Source: Paenibacillus silagei (GTDB lineage: Bacteria > Bacillota > Bacilli > Paenibacillales > Paenibacillaceae). From it: DNA of 64,000 bases. Of this stretch, positions 1-8,114 are shown in pieces; the stretch's first letter is position 1; each line of letters starts with the position of its first letter. Under the pieces are notes generated by a model. That model searched no databases. It worked only from the letters and a program-made list of their open reading frames with translations, and had not been told where the DNA came from. The position numbers and the translations under genes were made by a program. The stretch is taken from contig NZ_JAGGLV010000005.1 in NCBI RefSeq assembly GCF_017874735.1, positions 62,001-126,000 of the forward strand. The letters are read 5' to 3'.

Positions 1-215
1 GAGGTCTCGCGGAAAAGCTCCTTCAAGGCTGCTCTGTCCTTGAGGTCCATGATCTGCACCTTCTGCAAATGCTCGTTATCCTCATACTCTTTCAGATTAT
101 CCAGGGATGAGTTCGCCAGATTATCGATCACCCAGACACTTTGTCCATCCTTTAACAAACGTTCAACGACCCATCTGCCGATGAACCCTGTACCTCCGGT
201 TACGAGTATATTCAT
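1..215 (-). CDS. NAD-dependent epimerase/dehydratase, N-terminal part (cut by window start)
   Basis: Only the first 71 or so codons are inside the window; the gene runs off at base 1. The start ATG is at 215-213. The protein opens with MNILVTGGTGFIGR, the glycine-rich GxxGxxG nucleotide-binding loop of extended short-chain dehydrogenases, followed by an acidic VIDNLANSS stretch that normally contacts the NAD(P) ribose. This family makes or interconverts nucleotide sugars (epimerases, 4,6-dehydratases, reductases). It lies 12 bases downstream of a UDP-GlcNAc 4,6-dehydratase-like gene on the same strand, so a role in the same sugar pathway is likely. The exact substrate cannot be told from this fragment. 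Confidence 0.85.
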   Translation of the reverse strand, partial: MNILVTGGTGFIGRWVVERLLKDGQSVWVIDNLANSSLDNLKEYEDNEHLQKVQIMDLKDRAALKELFRET

Positions 216-226
216 AGTAGCCTCCA

Positions 227-1234
227 CTAGATTAGTTTTTGTTCCAATGCCAGCTTCCTTACCTGCTCCTTGGTCAGCGGGATCTCTCCTTCGGAGCTGT
301 AGGTGCCCGGCTTCGGCCTGCTTGCTTCCCGGTAGGACTGCGGTGCAGCATAGGCGGAAGGGACAATGTATACATCCTTTAATTCATAAGCGGTTAAGGA
401 TTCCTCATGGGTCATCAGCTCTTCGTATCTCTTCTCACCGGGCTTCAGGCCGATCTCCAGGATCTCCACCTTAGACGACGGGCGAACCCCGTATTTCTTC
501 GGCACCTCTTCGGCTACAACTTCAGCCAGATCCTTCAGCCTGATCACCGGCATCTTCAGAATAAAAGTCTCACCACCCTTCGCCAGCTGCAGGGACTGAA
601 CGGTGAGCCGGGTCGCCTGCTCCAGGGTCATCATAAATCTGGTCATGGACAGATCTGTTACGGTGATCGCTCTGCCTTCTCTCGCCTGCTTCACAAACAA
701 GGGAATGACAGACCCTCTGGAGCCCATCACATTCCCGAACCGCACGGTGCAGAACACGGTTTGGCCGGGGCCTCCCGAGGTGACGGCAGAGGAAATCAGC
801 TTCTCAGCAGACAGCTTGGTGGCCCCGTAGTTGTTGGTCGGCGAAATGGCCTTATCTGTGCTTGTAAAAACGACCTTGCGTACCTTCTGCTGCTTCGCTG
901 CCTGAATCACGTTATGAGTGCCGATAATATTCGTAAGTACAGCCTCGAACGGGTTATATTCACAGAAGGATACATGCTTCATAGCTGCGGTATGGAACAC
1001 ATAATCTATTCCCTCCATCGCAGCCAGCACACGGTCATAATTACGAACATCGCCAATCAGGTAGCGCAGCCTTGGATTTCCGTTCAGTTCATTCTGCAGC
1101 TCAAATTGTTTATATTCATCTCTGCTGAGAATCCGGATGACTTCAGGCTCCTGCTCTGCGATAAGCTTCACAATGCTTTTCCCGATGGTGCCGGTTCCGC
1201 CAATGACCAGAATTTTCTTGTTCCTAAAGAACAT
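227..1234 (-). CDS. UDP-N-acetylglucosamine 4,6-dehydratase-like protein (CapD/PseB/FlaA1 family)
   Basis: An extended SDR enzyme of about 335 residues. The N-terminus has a Rossmann GGTGTIGKSIV loop, then HTAAMKHVSFCEYNPFEA and the catalytic NYGATKLSAEKL (YxxxK) segment typical of soluble 4,6-dehydratases such as PseB. These turn UDP-GlcNAc into a 4-keto-6-deoxy sugar used for glycans or protein glycosylation. I start at ATG 1234 because a purine-rich ribosome site (1249-1235) leads straight into it. An earlier ATG at 1255 overlaps the stop of the upstream gene by 4 bases but would place that site inside the coding sequence. Its neighbours are glycosyltransferases and an epimerase, so it probably feeds a surface glycan. 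UDP-GlcNAc is inferred from the family. Confidence 0.88.
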   Translation of the reverse strand: MFFRNKKILVIGGTGTIGKSIVKLIAEQEPEVIRILSRDEYKQFELQNELNGNPRLRYLIGDVRNYDRVLAAMEGIDYVFHTAAMKHVSFCEYNPFEAVLTNIIGTHNVIQAAKQQKVRKVVFTSTDKAISPTNNYGATKLSAEKLISSAVTSGGPGQTVFCTVRFGNVMGSRGSVIPLFVKQAREGRAITVTDLSMTRFMMTLEQATRLTVQSLQLAKGGETFILKMPVIRLKDLAEVVAEEVPKKYGVRPSSKVEILEIGLKPGEKRYEELMTHEESLTAYELKDVYIVPSAYAAPQSYREASRPKPGTYSSEGEIPLTKEQVRKLALEQKLI

Positions 1235-1251
1235 CTCCTCCTCCCCCCTGT

Positions 1252-2676
1252 TCATAGCTTGGGTCTTCCCTGGATCAGGCGGTCCATTAATTCGGCAAGT
1301 CTCCGGCCGGATTGCTCAATCTGATAGGATTGCTGTAAGAACTTATCCTTCACAGCCTTGTAGTTTACTTTCTCTTTATTGCTGGAGAAATAATGGGCCA
1401 CCATTCGGGTCAGATCAGCCGGCTCTTTTTGAATATAGGGATCAAGAGCATCATAGTAATCATATTCACGGTTAGCCTGAATGAATTTGTAGACAAATAC
1501 GGGCTTATCGAACAAAAGGCCTTCGAGGGCAACCGTGGAGAGGGTGGCGACCACAGCGTCCGATTTCATAATCAGCTCACGGGTATCAGCCTTTCGGTCG
1601 GTAACCACATGAACATTGTTATATTCTTCTTCATACTCGGTATACAGCGAGATCAGCTTCTTGGACAGCTCCCAGGGATGGGGCTTAATAATCAACTGGA
1701 ATTGCGGATGTGAGGCCAACTGGGTAAGCAGGGTGCGGATCTTGTATTCGTCGAGCGTTGGTCCGGTAGCGATTAGTAAGGTGACTTTATGAGGGTCAAG
1801 CTGGTAGGTCTCCCGGAACGAATCTTTGGGGGTATGCTGTGCCGTAAAGATATCATCATAACGCGGGTGGCCGGTGATCACAATTCGCTCCGCTTCAAGC
1901 CCTCTTCTCGTATACCAGTCGTGTTCGTATTGCCCATAGATTCCAACATGACTGGAGAAAACAGGGATAAACGCCTCTTCCCCCATCAGTATTCCGTGCT
2001 GCAGACATACGCTGGGAATCCCCTTAATTCCTGCAACGACGGCAAGTGTCCGGCTGGCAACATCTTCTGTCGTACCTACCATTACAGCGGCTACCGGCAG
2101 GTCATTGTAGAGATTAAACACCATTTCAATGGTGTCTACAATGGTAGGAATCCGGCTTAGGAAGGTCTGGGTGAAGAATTCATTGCTGAACGCAGGATGT
2201 CCTTCGGCCTTAGCGAAGAGGTCTGCCGCCCGCTGGACCAGCTCTTCCGCCGCAGCTTTGGTGTCCTGCTTGTAGCCCAGGCTGCATACATTTGGGATGC
2301 CAAATAGCTCATCCGCTCTGGAGCGGGATAGAATCATGGCCGAATCTCCGCTGAAATGCTCGCTGATCGTTTGCTCCGACATTCTGATATAGTCCAGATT
2401 AATCAGTATCTTGCCCTTCAGATTGGACTTCACAGCCTGATAGAGCGGCGCAACCATCGTTTCAAAAAAAGGCTGAATCTGATCCTGTTCATGAATACCG
2501 GAATGCTCCAGCTTCAGCTTAAAATCACTGCTTCCCATCTCGCTTCTAAGCTCATCATTGATTTGCTGATAGAAGTTCGTCATCAGGGCCAGAGGGATAT
2601 TCCTGTACTTCAGCTCCTGTGCAGCATGGATAAATTCACTGTAGAGCGACCAGTAATTGGACAGATAGATAGACAA
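1252..2676 (-). CDS. GT-B fold surface carbohydrate transferase (CDP-glycerol/polysialyl transferase-like)
   Basis: This 474-residue cytoplasmic protein has no signal peptide. Its C-terminal half carries landmarks of GT-B type capsule or teichoic-acid transferases: VCLQHGI near residue 225, GHPRYDD near 270, LIIKPHPWE near 330 and an STVALEGLLFDKPVFVY donor-site segment near 400. The family moves a glycerol-phosphate or sugar from a nucleotide donor. The start is a TTG (2676-2674) 7 bases after AAGGAGG. It ends in a 4-base overlap with, or directly before, the 4,6-dehydratase gene, suggesting translational coupling. The donor and acceptor are unknown; I assign only a surface glycan role. Confidence 0.75.
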   Translation of the reverse strand: MSIYLSNYWSLYSEFIHAAQELKYRNIPLALMTNFYQQINDELRSEMGSSDFKLKLEHSGIHEQDQIQPFFETMVAPLYQAVKSNLKGKILINLDYIRMSEQTISEHFSGDSAMILSRSRADELFGIPNVCSLGYKQDTKAAAEELVQRAADLFAKAEGHPAFSNEFFTQTFLSRIPTIVDTIEMVFNLYNDLPVAAVMVGTTEDVASRTLAVVAGIKGIPSVCLQHGILMGEEAFIPVFSSHVGIYGQYEHDWYTRRGLEAERIVITGHPRYDDIFTAQHTPKDSFRETYQLDPHKVTLLIATGPTLDEYKIRTLLTQLASHPQFQLIIKPHPWELSKKLISLYTEYEEEYNNVHVVTDRKADTRELIMKSDAVVATLSTVALEGLLFDKPVFVYKFIQANREYDYYDALDPYIQKEPADLTRMVAHYFSSNKEKVNYKAVKDKFLQQSYQIEQSGRRLAELMDRLIQGRPKL

Positions 2677-2715
2677 TCCGTTTCCCTCCTTGTGGTACCT
2701 TTCTATGCAGAGCCT

Positions 2716-3492
2716 TTATTTCTTTTGCTGCTGAATGGATTTCAGCTCTTCTCTCAGCTCCTTGCAGGTTCGCTGCGGGGGAAGCATCTGGATGAACTGG
2801 CTCTTCTCCTGGTGCTGCAATTGATAGTGAATGGACAGCTCGGTGATATAGTTATCATCCAGAACCTCATCCACCGGGTAGAAGTCCCAGAACTGGTTGA
2901 GCCGCCAGAAGAACCGGCCGTCACCAATTCTATAGAACTCCGGATTCTCATCCCAGTAGGACCCGAACTTGTCATGTATGACAGGAAGAATGGAGCTTCT
3001 GTGCAGGATGGAGCAATGATCGATGACGCAAGGGGCCACCGAAACGATTTTTTTGGCCGGTCTTAACTGGCTGCGGGTCACTTCATTGTGTTCATTTAAG
3101 TAGTTGACCAGCGATGCAGAGTAGGCAATCATGACCGCGGGGTTCTCCTCCAGATAGTCCACCATCTGCTCAAGTCTAGTATTTCTGTAACAGTTGTCAT
3201 CCGTAGCATAGGAAATATACTCTCCCTTTGCTTGATACAGGGCTTGATTAATCAGTGCGGAATATCTGACCTTCTCCACCCGCTGCTGCAGAGTTTCTGT
3301 ATCGCTTCTGAAGAATTTGATTCTCTTATCCTTGAGATAGGGCTCAATCACTTTCAGAGTTTCTTCATTCGAGTTATCATCCATCAAGTAGAATTCAAAA
3401 TCTGTAAGCGTCTGATTCAGAATGGATTCAATGGACTTTGCGACATATGCGGCCTTATTGTAGCTGGTCATAATGATCGTAACTTTTGGCAA
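2716..3492 (-). CDS. Family 2 glycosyltransferase
   Basis: A 258-residue GT-A fold transferase. It begins PKVTIIMTSYNKAAYVAKSI, the classic GT2 opening, has a LMDDNSNEET nucleotide-binding segment near residue 36, and YATDDNC near residue 95 as the DxD-like metal site. A C-terminal Lys/Gln-rich tail ends the protein. GT2 enzymes invert stereochemistry while adding one sugar from a UDP or dTDP donor. The start is TTG at 3492, about 6 bases after GGGAGGT. It lies in one minus-strand row with two other transferases and two sugar-nucleotide enzymes. The linkage made is unknown. Confidence 0.88.
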   Translation of the reverse strand: MPKVTIIMTSYNKAAYVAKSIESILNQTLTDFEFYLMDDNSNEETLKVIEPYLKDKRIKFFRSDTETLQQRVEKVRYSALINQALYQAKGEYISYATDDNCYRNTRLEQMVDYLEENPAVMIAYSASLVNYLNEHNEVTRSQLRPAKKIVSVAPCVIDHCSILHRSSILPVIHDKFGSYWDENPEFYRIGDGRFFWRLNQFWDFYPVDEVLDDNYITELSIHYQLQHQEKSQFIQMLPPQRTCKELREELKSIQQQKK

Positions 3493-3608
3493 TCGAATAC
3501 CTCCCTCGCTGTTTACTTGCTATCATATGTATCCTTCTTCGAAACGTTATAGGTTAGAAGACTAAATTTTCAAATGGAGGACAGAATGCTTCTTTGAATC
3601 TATGGGCA

Positions 3609-3654
3609 ACCTGAATAAACGCCTAACAGAATAACTGTAAGGCGTCAATCAGGT
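3609..3654 (-). other. Long imperfect hairpin between two glycosyltransferase genes
   Basis: The outer arms ACCTGA/TCAGGT and inner arms around CGCCTTACAG/CTGTTAGGCG fold into one stem with a five-base loop. It sits just downstream of the CgeB-like gene stop. There is no U-run after it, so it may be an RNA stability or processing element, or a weak terminator. Confidence 0.5.
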
Positions 3655-3670
3655 CCGTTAAATCCGTCTA

Positions 3671-4645
3671 TCAAGCTTGCACGTTCATTAACAAATCATG
3701 CACCCGGTGTTCAAAAGTATGGGCGGCCAGCACCTGCTGCCTCGCTGCTTCAGCGATCCGCTTGCGCTCATCGTCATGCGCCATGTAGTAATGGATCTTC
3801 TGCAGTAAATCATGCTTATCCTGAAAAGAAACCACCTGTGTGCCTTCCTCAAACTGCTGGCGGAGCCCGCTTTTATAATCGGTAAGCTGGAACGCTTCAC
3901 AGCTGGCTGCGTCGAAGGTACGGTTGTTGATGCTTGCGGCGATAATCCCCGCCCGGTTCCGGTTGTACTTCTCAGCGGAAGGGCGGTGGATATTCAGCAC
4001 AATCTTCGCCCCGTTGTAAAACTTAGCAGCCGTCTCCGGCTGGACCCAGGCATTCACCAGCTCGACATTAAGGTTAGCGCTGTGCTTCCATTCATGATAG
4101 TACCGGCTCCACCCCCGCCCCACCAGCTGAATGCGATAGGCTGTGCCTGCAAGTAAGGCTTCTATAAGCTCAATCCGGTTACTGTAAGGCACGCCTACTA
4201 AGCAGATATCACTTCTATACTCCTCGGATACGGCTGCGGGATGATACAGATCGGGGTCTGTGCCCAGCGGCAGATGATAAACGCGGGGGTGCCCCAGCGC
4301 CCGATAATGTTCCATTGCAGCCTGGTCAATGGTGAAAATATAATCGAAATAGGCAATCAGCGGTTCCGTCCAATCCATGTAAAAAGGGTCCTCTGTCATC
4401 CACACCGCCGACTTTACGCCGGATTGTCTGATGAACTTCAGCACAGGCTCTGAAACCTTTATTCCGGCCATAAGCAAAATCAGCTCCGGTTGCCAACAAT
4501 GCTGGTTAAGCTTTAATTCATTCCAAGCACTGCCAGGCTGCAAAGCTCTGCAATGATGCCCTGCTTTCTGTAAAGCCTCTGCGATACGCTGTTCGAAGAA
4601 AGAATATATGCCCTGGAAGCCTGAAGTTATAAATAGGATATTCAT
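3671..4645 (-). CDS. CgeB-like glycosyltransferase (spore maturation family)
   Basis: The product is about 324 residues with a GT-B fold. It starts MNILFITSGFQG, has SAVWMTEDPFYMDW near residue 98, FDYIFTIDQAAMEHY, then HLPLGTDPDLYHP, and a C-terminal RTFDAASCEAFQLTDY donor-site motif. These match the CgeB/DUF3880 plus Glyco_trans_1-type proteins, which decorate the outermost spore layer in Bacillus. I choose ATG 4645 because GGTGGT lies 7 bases upstream; an in-frame ATG at 4714 has no good ribosome site. A divergent exosporium-like gene starts 113 bases away, which supports a spore surface role. The exact sugar is unknown. Confidence 0.8.
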   Translation of the reverse strand: MNILFITSGFQGIYSFFEQRIAEALQKAGHHCRALQPGSAWNELKLNQHCWQPELILLMAGIKVSEPVLKFIRQSGVKSAVWMTEDPFYMDWTEPLIAYFDYIFTIDQAAMEHYRALGHPRVYHLPLGTDPDLYHPAAVSEEYRSDICLVGVPYSNRIELIEALLAGTAYRIQLVGRGWSRYYHEWKHSANLNVELVNAWVQPETAAKFYNGAKIVLNIHRPSAEKYNRNRAGIIAASINNRTFDAASCEAFQLTDYKSGLRQQFEEGTQVVSFQDKHDLLQKIHYYMAHDDERKRIAEAARQQVLAAHTFEHRVHDLLMNVQA

Positions 4646-4701
4646 AGCTATCACCACCATAAGTTCCGATATTTTTCCAGTTGATAGGATGTTTGTCTCT
4701 A

Positions 4702-4729
4702 ACATAATATTCACTCAAAACATAGGATG
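4702..4729 (+). promoter_or_regulatory. Candidate sigma-K type promoter for the exosporium-like gene
   Basis: AC at 4702-4703 is followed by 17 bases and CATAGGATG at 4721-4729. The known sigma-K pattern is AC-N16/17-CATANNNTA, so only the last base differs. It lies 30 bases before the start codon at 4759. Late mother-cell expression would suit a spore-surface protein, but short motifs like this can occur by chance. Confidence 0.35.
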
Positions 4730-4758
4730 GAACTATGCCATAATACGGAGGTGAAAAA

Positions 4759-5196
4759 ATGCCGCACACCCTAGTAGAATTTGCCCGGAGTGTCAGTACC
4801 AATCTATCCTTTGGACCTCCGTTTCCAATCGACGGAACACCGCACCTGATCTTGGAATTCGGTATGCCCGTTCCTCCTGCTCCAAGCAATTTCGTAGAGC
4901 TTGCTACAACTGTTGGCTGGGAGGCTACTAACGTCTTTGCCACACCGCCCGTTCAACCTACCCTCCTGCTTGAACTGCTTGTGAATGGAATTCTCGTAGG
5001 TAGTGCAGAACAATCCGCTATCCCGGCTGATGGGGAGCCGATTCGAATGACCACTATGTTTCAGACCATTCTTACCGATCTTCCCGAAGGTTATTATGCA
5101 TTTCAGGTCTTTGCCTCCAATATGGAAGATCTTCAAGGCGAAATTAACCTTAGGGGCCCCATCCACATTACAGGCAAAGTGATCGTACCCGATTAA
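4759..5196 (+). CDS. Hypothetical protein, possible exosporium surface protein (ExsC-like)
   Basis: A 145-residue protein with a strong GGAGGTG site 5 to 6 bases before its ATG, so it is real. It has no signal peptide or membrane span. The sequence alternates hydrophobic residues, as in a beta-sandwich (VELATTVGW, LLLELLVNGILVG, YYAFQVFAS), with many Pro and few Lys. This composition reminds me of exosporium protein C of the Bacillus cereus group, an impression from memory and not an alignment. It is the only plus-strand gene here, is followed by a strong two-way terminator, and starts divergently to a CgeB-like transferase. A spore coat or exosporium role is inferred. Confidence 0.6.
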   Translation: MPHTLVEFARSVSTNLSFGPPFPIDGTPHLILEFGMPVPPAPSNFVELATTVGWEATNVFATPPVQPTLLLELLVNGILVGSAEQSAIPADGEPIRMTTMFQTILTDLPEGYYAFQVFASNMEDLQGEINLRGPIHITGKVIVPD

Positions 5197-5200
5197 AAGG

Positions 5201-5258
5201 CACAAAAAAACTCCTTCGCAGAGGTCTTGATTGACCTGCTGTTAAGGAGTTTTTGTGT
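5201..5258. terminator. Bidirectional terminator between exosporium-like gene and divIVA
   Basis: AAAAACTCCTT at the left pairs with AAGGAGTTTTT at the right, with an inner AGGTC/GACCT stem. A-rich and T-rich tails on the two sides allow it to stop transcription from both the plus-strand gene and divIVA. Confidence 0.85.
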
Positions 5259-5290
5259 ATTAGGGGTACAAGCTAATCATCATCTTAGGC

Positions 5291-5776
5291 TCAGAGCGCG
5301 TTCTCGCTAACCTCACGGCTCTCCAGCGCATTCCAGTCATCCTGGGACAGCAGCTCCAGCTGGGCTTCCAGCAGCGTCCGGAACCGGGTACGGTAGATCG
5401 AAGCCTGCTTGCGCAGCTCCTCGGTCTCGATCGCCACCTTACGGGATTTGGACAACGCTTCGTTGATAATCCGGTCGGCGTTCTTCTCCGCTTCCTTGAG
5501 GATCAGCTGGGATTCCTTCTTGGAGTTGTTCTTCACATCATCCGCAGCCTCCTGGGCTACAAGAATAGTCTTGGACAGACTTTCTTCAATATTGACGAAA
5601 TGATCCAGGCGTTCCTGAAGAGTTAACAGCTGGTTGTGCAGTTCCTTGTTCTCCCGGATCACACTCTCGTAATCCTTAATCACCTGATCCAGAAATTCAT
5701 TGACCTCATCTTCGTCATAACCGCGGATTCTCCGGGAGAATTCCTTGTTATGTATATCGAGCGGTGTTAATGGCAT
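5291..5776 (-). CDS. divIVA: DivIVA cell division/polarity protein
   Basis: 161 residues, mostly coiled coil. The N-terminal PLTPLDIHNKEFSRRIRGYDEDEVNEFLD is the conserved membrane-curvature-binding DivIVA region with its Phe and Arg residues, followed by two heptad-rich segments. DivIVA marks poles and new septa, recruits Min proteins and anchors the chromosome during sporulation. ATG 5776 lies 6 bases after AGGAGGTG; a nearby in-frame GTG at 5785 is part of that ribosome site. It is the last gene of the ylm row, as in other Bacillales, and is followed by the terminator at 5201-5258. Confidence 0.95.
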   Translation of the reverse strand: MPLTPLDIHNKEFSRRIRGYDEDEVNEFLDQVIKDYESVIRENKELHNQLLTLQERLDHFVNIEESLSKTILVAQEAADDVKNNSKKESQLILKEAEKNADRIINEALSKSRKVAIETEELRKQASIYRTRFRTLLEAQLELLSQDDWNALESREVSENAL

Positions 5777-5907
5777 GCTGTGCACCTCCTAGAAATTTCG
5801 GTGAAGATTATAGATGAAAGACAATTACCGGCGCACGGCCTGCTAAATGTCCATATTTCCCTGAGATTATCAATTTCGACAAGCACAGCTGTAATCCTGC
5901 AAAGACT

Positions 5908-6690
5908 TCAGACAAATTTGCCTACCAAAATCCGGTAACGGCCCTTCTTCGTCAAGCTGCCGATCTCCAGCACCTTGAACCGTCCGAAGCCCTGGATAGA
6001 GACCATGTCCCCGTCCTTCAGCGAACAGGACGGATCTTCCTCGACCTTCCAGTTCACCCGGACGCGTCCGGCCTTGATCGGGGCCAGAATCTTGCTCCGG
6101 CTGAGCCGCGTGACATCCGCTGCAATCCCGTCAAGCCGGAGGGAAGCCACTGTGAACTCCATCGTCTCCAGCTTGACTTCACTGCTGCGCAGACCCGATA
6201 ACGGCAGGATCTCGGTACTGACGTTAATCCGGTGTACACCGGTCAAATGGATGGACAGGTAATCCGCGATGTCAGCAGCCACCACTACGTGACAGCCGTC
6301 TTCCAGCACATGAATATCACCGATCTTGCCTCTTTTGATGCCAAGTCCCAGGATTGCCCCCATATAATCCCCATGCTCCAGCGAGAGAAATTTCTGTTCG
6401 CCGGAGGTGATATTCAGCACGCTTAATTCCATATCCTCATCTGTGAGGTCACGATAATCCGGAGCCACCAGCCCCCGCTTCCGTTCGGCATCCGAAGAAC
6501 CGCCCTCCCAACGCACAATCACATCGGGATGGCGGTTCACCAGACTCTGCAGAATATAGGCCTGACGGGGGTCCAGGAATTCGGTCAGCTTCGTCTCATG
6601 ATACTCTCCGGCATTCGTAACCCACTCCCAGGCCTTGTCCACAAACGGCCGCTCATCCGGGTGGAAATGCCCGTAGATTTCATTCTTCAT
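5908..6690 (-). CDS. ylmH: YlmH family S4-domain RNA-binding protein
   Basis: 260 residues. The N-terminal part has the YlmH block around HFHPDERPFVDKAWEWV and TEFLDPRQ; the C-terminal about 75 residues (from ASLRLDGIAADVTRLSRSK to the end) form an S4 RNA-binding domain with GRVRVNWK and KDGDMVSIQGFGRFKV. The family binds ribosomal RNA, and B. subtilis YlmH is linked to rescue of stalled large ribosomal subunits. Its start lies 4 bases after the ylmG stop and lacks a good ribosome site, so it is probably translated by coupling. The synteny sepF-ylmG-ylmH-divIVA is intact. Confidence 0.93.
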   Translation of the reverse strand: MKNEIYGHFHPDERPFVDKAWEWVTNAGEYHETKLTEFLDPRQAYILQSLVNRHPDVIVRWEGGSSDAERKRGLVAPDYRDLTDEDMELSVLNITSGEQKFLSLEHGDYMGAILGLGIKRGKIGDIHVLEDGCHVVVAADIADYLSIHLTGVHRINVSTEILPLSGLRSSEVKLETMEFTVASLRLDGIAADVTRLSRSKILAPIKAGRVRVNWKVEEDPSCSLKDGDMVSIQGFGRFKVLEIGSLTKKGRYRILVGKFV

Positions 6691-6694
6691 CGGA

Positions 6695-6964
6695 TTAGCC
6701 GAAGACCGAGGCTACGATAGAGTGAAGCCCGACTGCGGCAAAGCGCAGCATGATAATCGCGACAATCGGGGAAATATCCAGCGTTCCAAATAGCGGAGGA
6801 ATAATCCTTCGGAACGGTGCCAGATACGGTTCCACCAGCTTGCCCAGCAGCTCACCGATAAAGTTCTCACGCAGATTCGGCAGCCAGGACATCAGAATGT
6901 ATACGAGGATCATGTAATAGTAAATCTGAAATAGGATGTCTATAATTGAAGATATTTCATTCAA
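6695..6964 (-). CDS. ylmG: YggT/YlmG family membrane protein
   Basis: 89 residues with two hydrophobic segments: residues about 8-25 (IIDILFQIYYYMILVYILMS) and a C-terminal one about 65-85. Between them lies ENFIGELLGKLVEPYLAPFRRIIPP, the diagnostic YggT motif. The family affects nucleoid and division organisation in bacteria and chloroplasts; its chemistry is not known. The start is TTG at 6964 just after GAGGTGAGCAGGG. It sits between sepF and ylmH with gaps of 7 and 4 bases, clearly in one operon. Confidence 0.93.
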   Translation of the reverse strand: MNEISSIIDILFQIYYYMILVYILMSWLPNLRENFIGELLGKLVEPYLAPFRRIIPPLFGTLDISPIVAIIMLRFAAVGLHSIVASVFG

Positions 6965-6971
6965 ACCCTGC

Positions 6972-7418
6972 TCACCTCATTCGATTGTAGTCTTGCTCGT
7001 CACCCAGGATCTCGGTAATGGAGCCTTGAATCTCCACGGTGTCCGGTGTGCACATAAATATATTGCCCCCAATTTTGGATATTCCTCCACCCAGAGCATA
7101 AACAGTTCCGCTGAGAAAATCGATAATCCGCATCGCCTGGTCATTGCGCACCCGCTGCAGGTTAATTACTACCGTGCGGTGTGAACGCAGATGGTCGGCA
7201 ATCTCCTGCGCCTCATCATACGAACGCGGCTCGTAGAGCACAACCTTCACATTTTTTTGGGAATGAATGCTGACGACGTTGGCCCTCTGATTCTTGCGTG
7301 TTTCTACAGGGGCGGGTTCGTATTCATCCTCATCACGGGAGATTTGCTCCCGTTCCACAATCTCCTCTTCCTCCTGCAAGCCCAAGAAACTCATAAATCG
7401 GTTCATCACGCCCATCAT
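6972..7418 (-). CDS. sepF: SepF cell division protein
   Basis: 148 residues. An N-terminal amphipathic helix ([10 protein letters not shown]), which anchors SepF to membrane, is followed by an acidic linker ([20 protein letters not shown]) and the beta-sheet SepF domain from [19 protein letters not shown] to the conserved [21 protein letters not shown]. SepF rings tether FtsZ to the membrane and shape the septum. The gene begins at tandem ATG codons behind GAGGAGGGAG and overlaps the end of ylmE by 4 bases, so expression is coupled. Confidence 0.96.
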   Translation of the reverse strand: MMGVMNRFMSFLGLQEEEEIVEREQISRDEDEYEPAPVETRKNQRANVVSIHSQKNVKVVLYEPRSYDEAQEIADHLRSHRTVVINLQRVRNDQAMRIIDFLSGTVYALGGGISKIGGNIFMCTPDTVEIQGSITEILGDEQDYNRMR

Positions 7419-8110
7419 TCTCCCTCCTCATGACCTACTAATACCGTTCCCAGGCGTACCCGGGTGGCTCCTTCCTGTATCGCCACTTCAAAGTCATTCG
7501 ACATGCCCATCGACAGCTCTTGTATTGGCTCAGGTGTCAAGCCCAGGAGATTCAGGCGGTCACGCAGCTCGCGGAGTCCGCGGAATACCGGCCGGGTTGC
7601 CTCGGGGTCTTCCTCGTGAGGAGCCATCGTCATCAGGCCGATGACCTTCACCCGGTCAAGCGGGGCGATCTCCCTCAGGAAGTCCTCCACCGCTTCCGGC
7701 GCCAGGCCGAACTTGGTATCCTCGCCTGAAATATTCACCTGCAGGAACACTTTCACTTCAAGTCCTGCAGCTTCCGCCTTCTTATGCAGCTCCCTGGCCA
7801 GCGACAGCCGGTCCAGAGAGTGAATATATTGAAATTTACCGATAACGTCCTTCACCTTATTCGTCTGCAAATGCCCGATAAAGTGCCATATTCCCTTATG
7901 TCCAAGCGCATTCCATTTCGGCTCCGCATCCTGCCAGCGGCTCTCGGCGATCTCCTCAAGACCTGCCTCCAGCACAGCGGCAACCGTATTCAGCGATACG
8001 TATTTCGTTACCGCAATCAGCTTCACTTCACTGGAATCCCGGCCGCTGGCCGCGCAGGCCCGTGCGACACGTTCCCGGGTAGTGGCTATTCTTTCTTGTA
8101 GCGAGGCCAA
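7415..8110 (-). CDS. ylmE: YggS/YlmE pyridoxal phosphate homeostasis protein
   Basis: 231 residues of the PLPBP family, a TIM-barrel like the N-domain of alanine racemase that carries PLP but has no known catalytic turnover. Seen are [11 protein letters not shown] with the PLP-binding Lys near residue 36, [29 protein letters not shown], and the phosphate-binding [23 protein letters not shown] at the C-terminus. It buffers PLP and protects amino acid metabolism. The start is TTG at 8110 about 9 bases after AAAGGAGA. It sits 4 bases below ylmD and overlaps sepF, so it shares the ylm operon. Confidence 0.95.
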   Translation of the reverse strand: MASLQERIATTRERVARACAASGRDSSEVKLIAVTKYVSLNTVAAVLEAGLEEIAESRWQDAEPKWNALGHKGIWHFIGHLQTNKVKDVIGKFQYIHSLDRLSLARELHKKAEAAGLEVKVFLQVNISGEDTKFGLAPEAVEDFLREIAPLDRVKVIGLMTMAPHEEDPEATRPVFRGLRELRDRLNLLGLTPEPIQELSMGMSNDFEVAIQEGATRVRLGTVLVGHEEGE

Positions 8111-8114
8111 AATG

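Noticed and set aside
407..1324. A 305-codon plus-strand frame opposite the 4,6-dehydratase gene
   Set aside because: It is antisense to a clear SDR gene, spans into the next gene, and shows no family motif.
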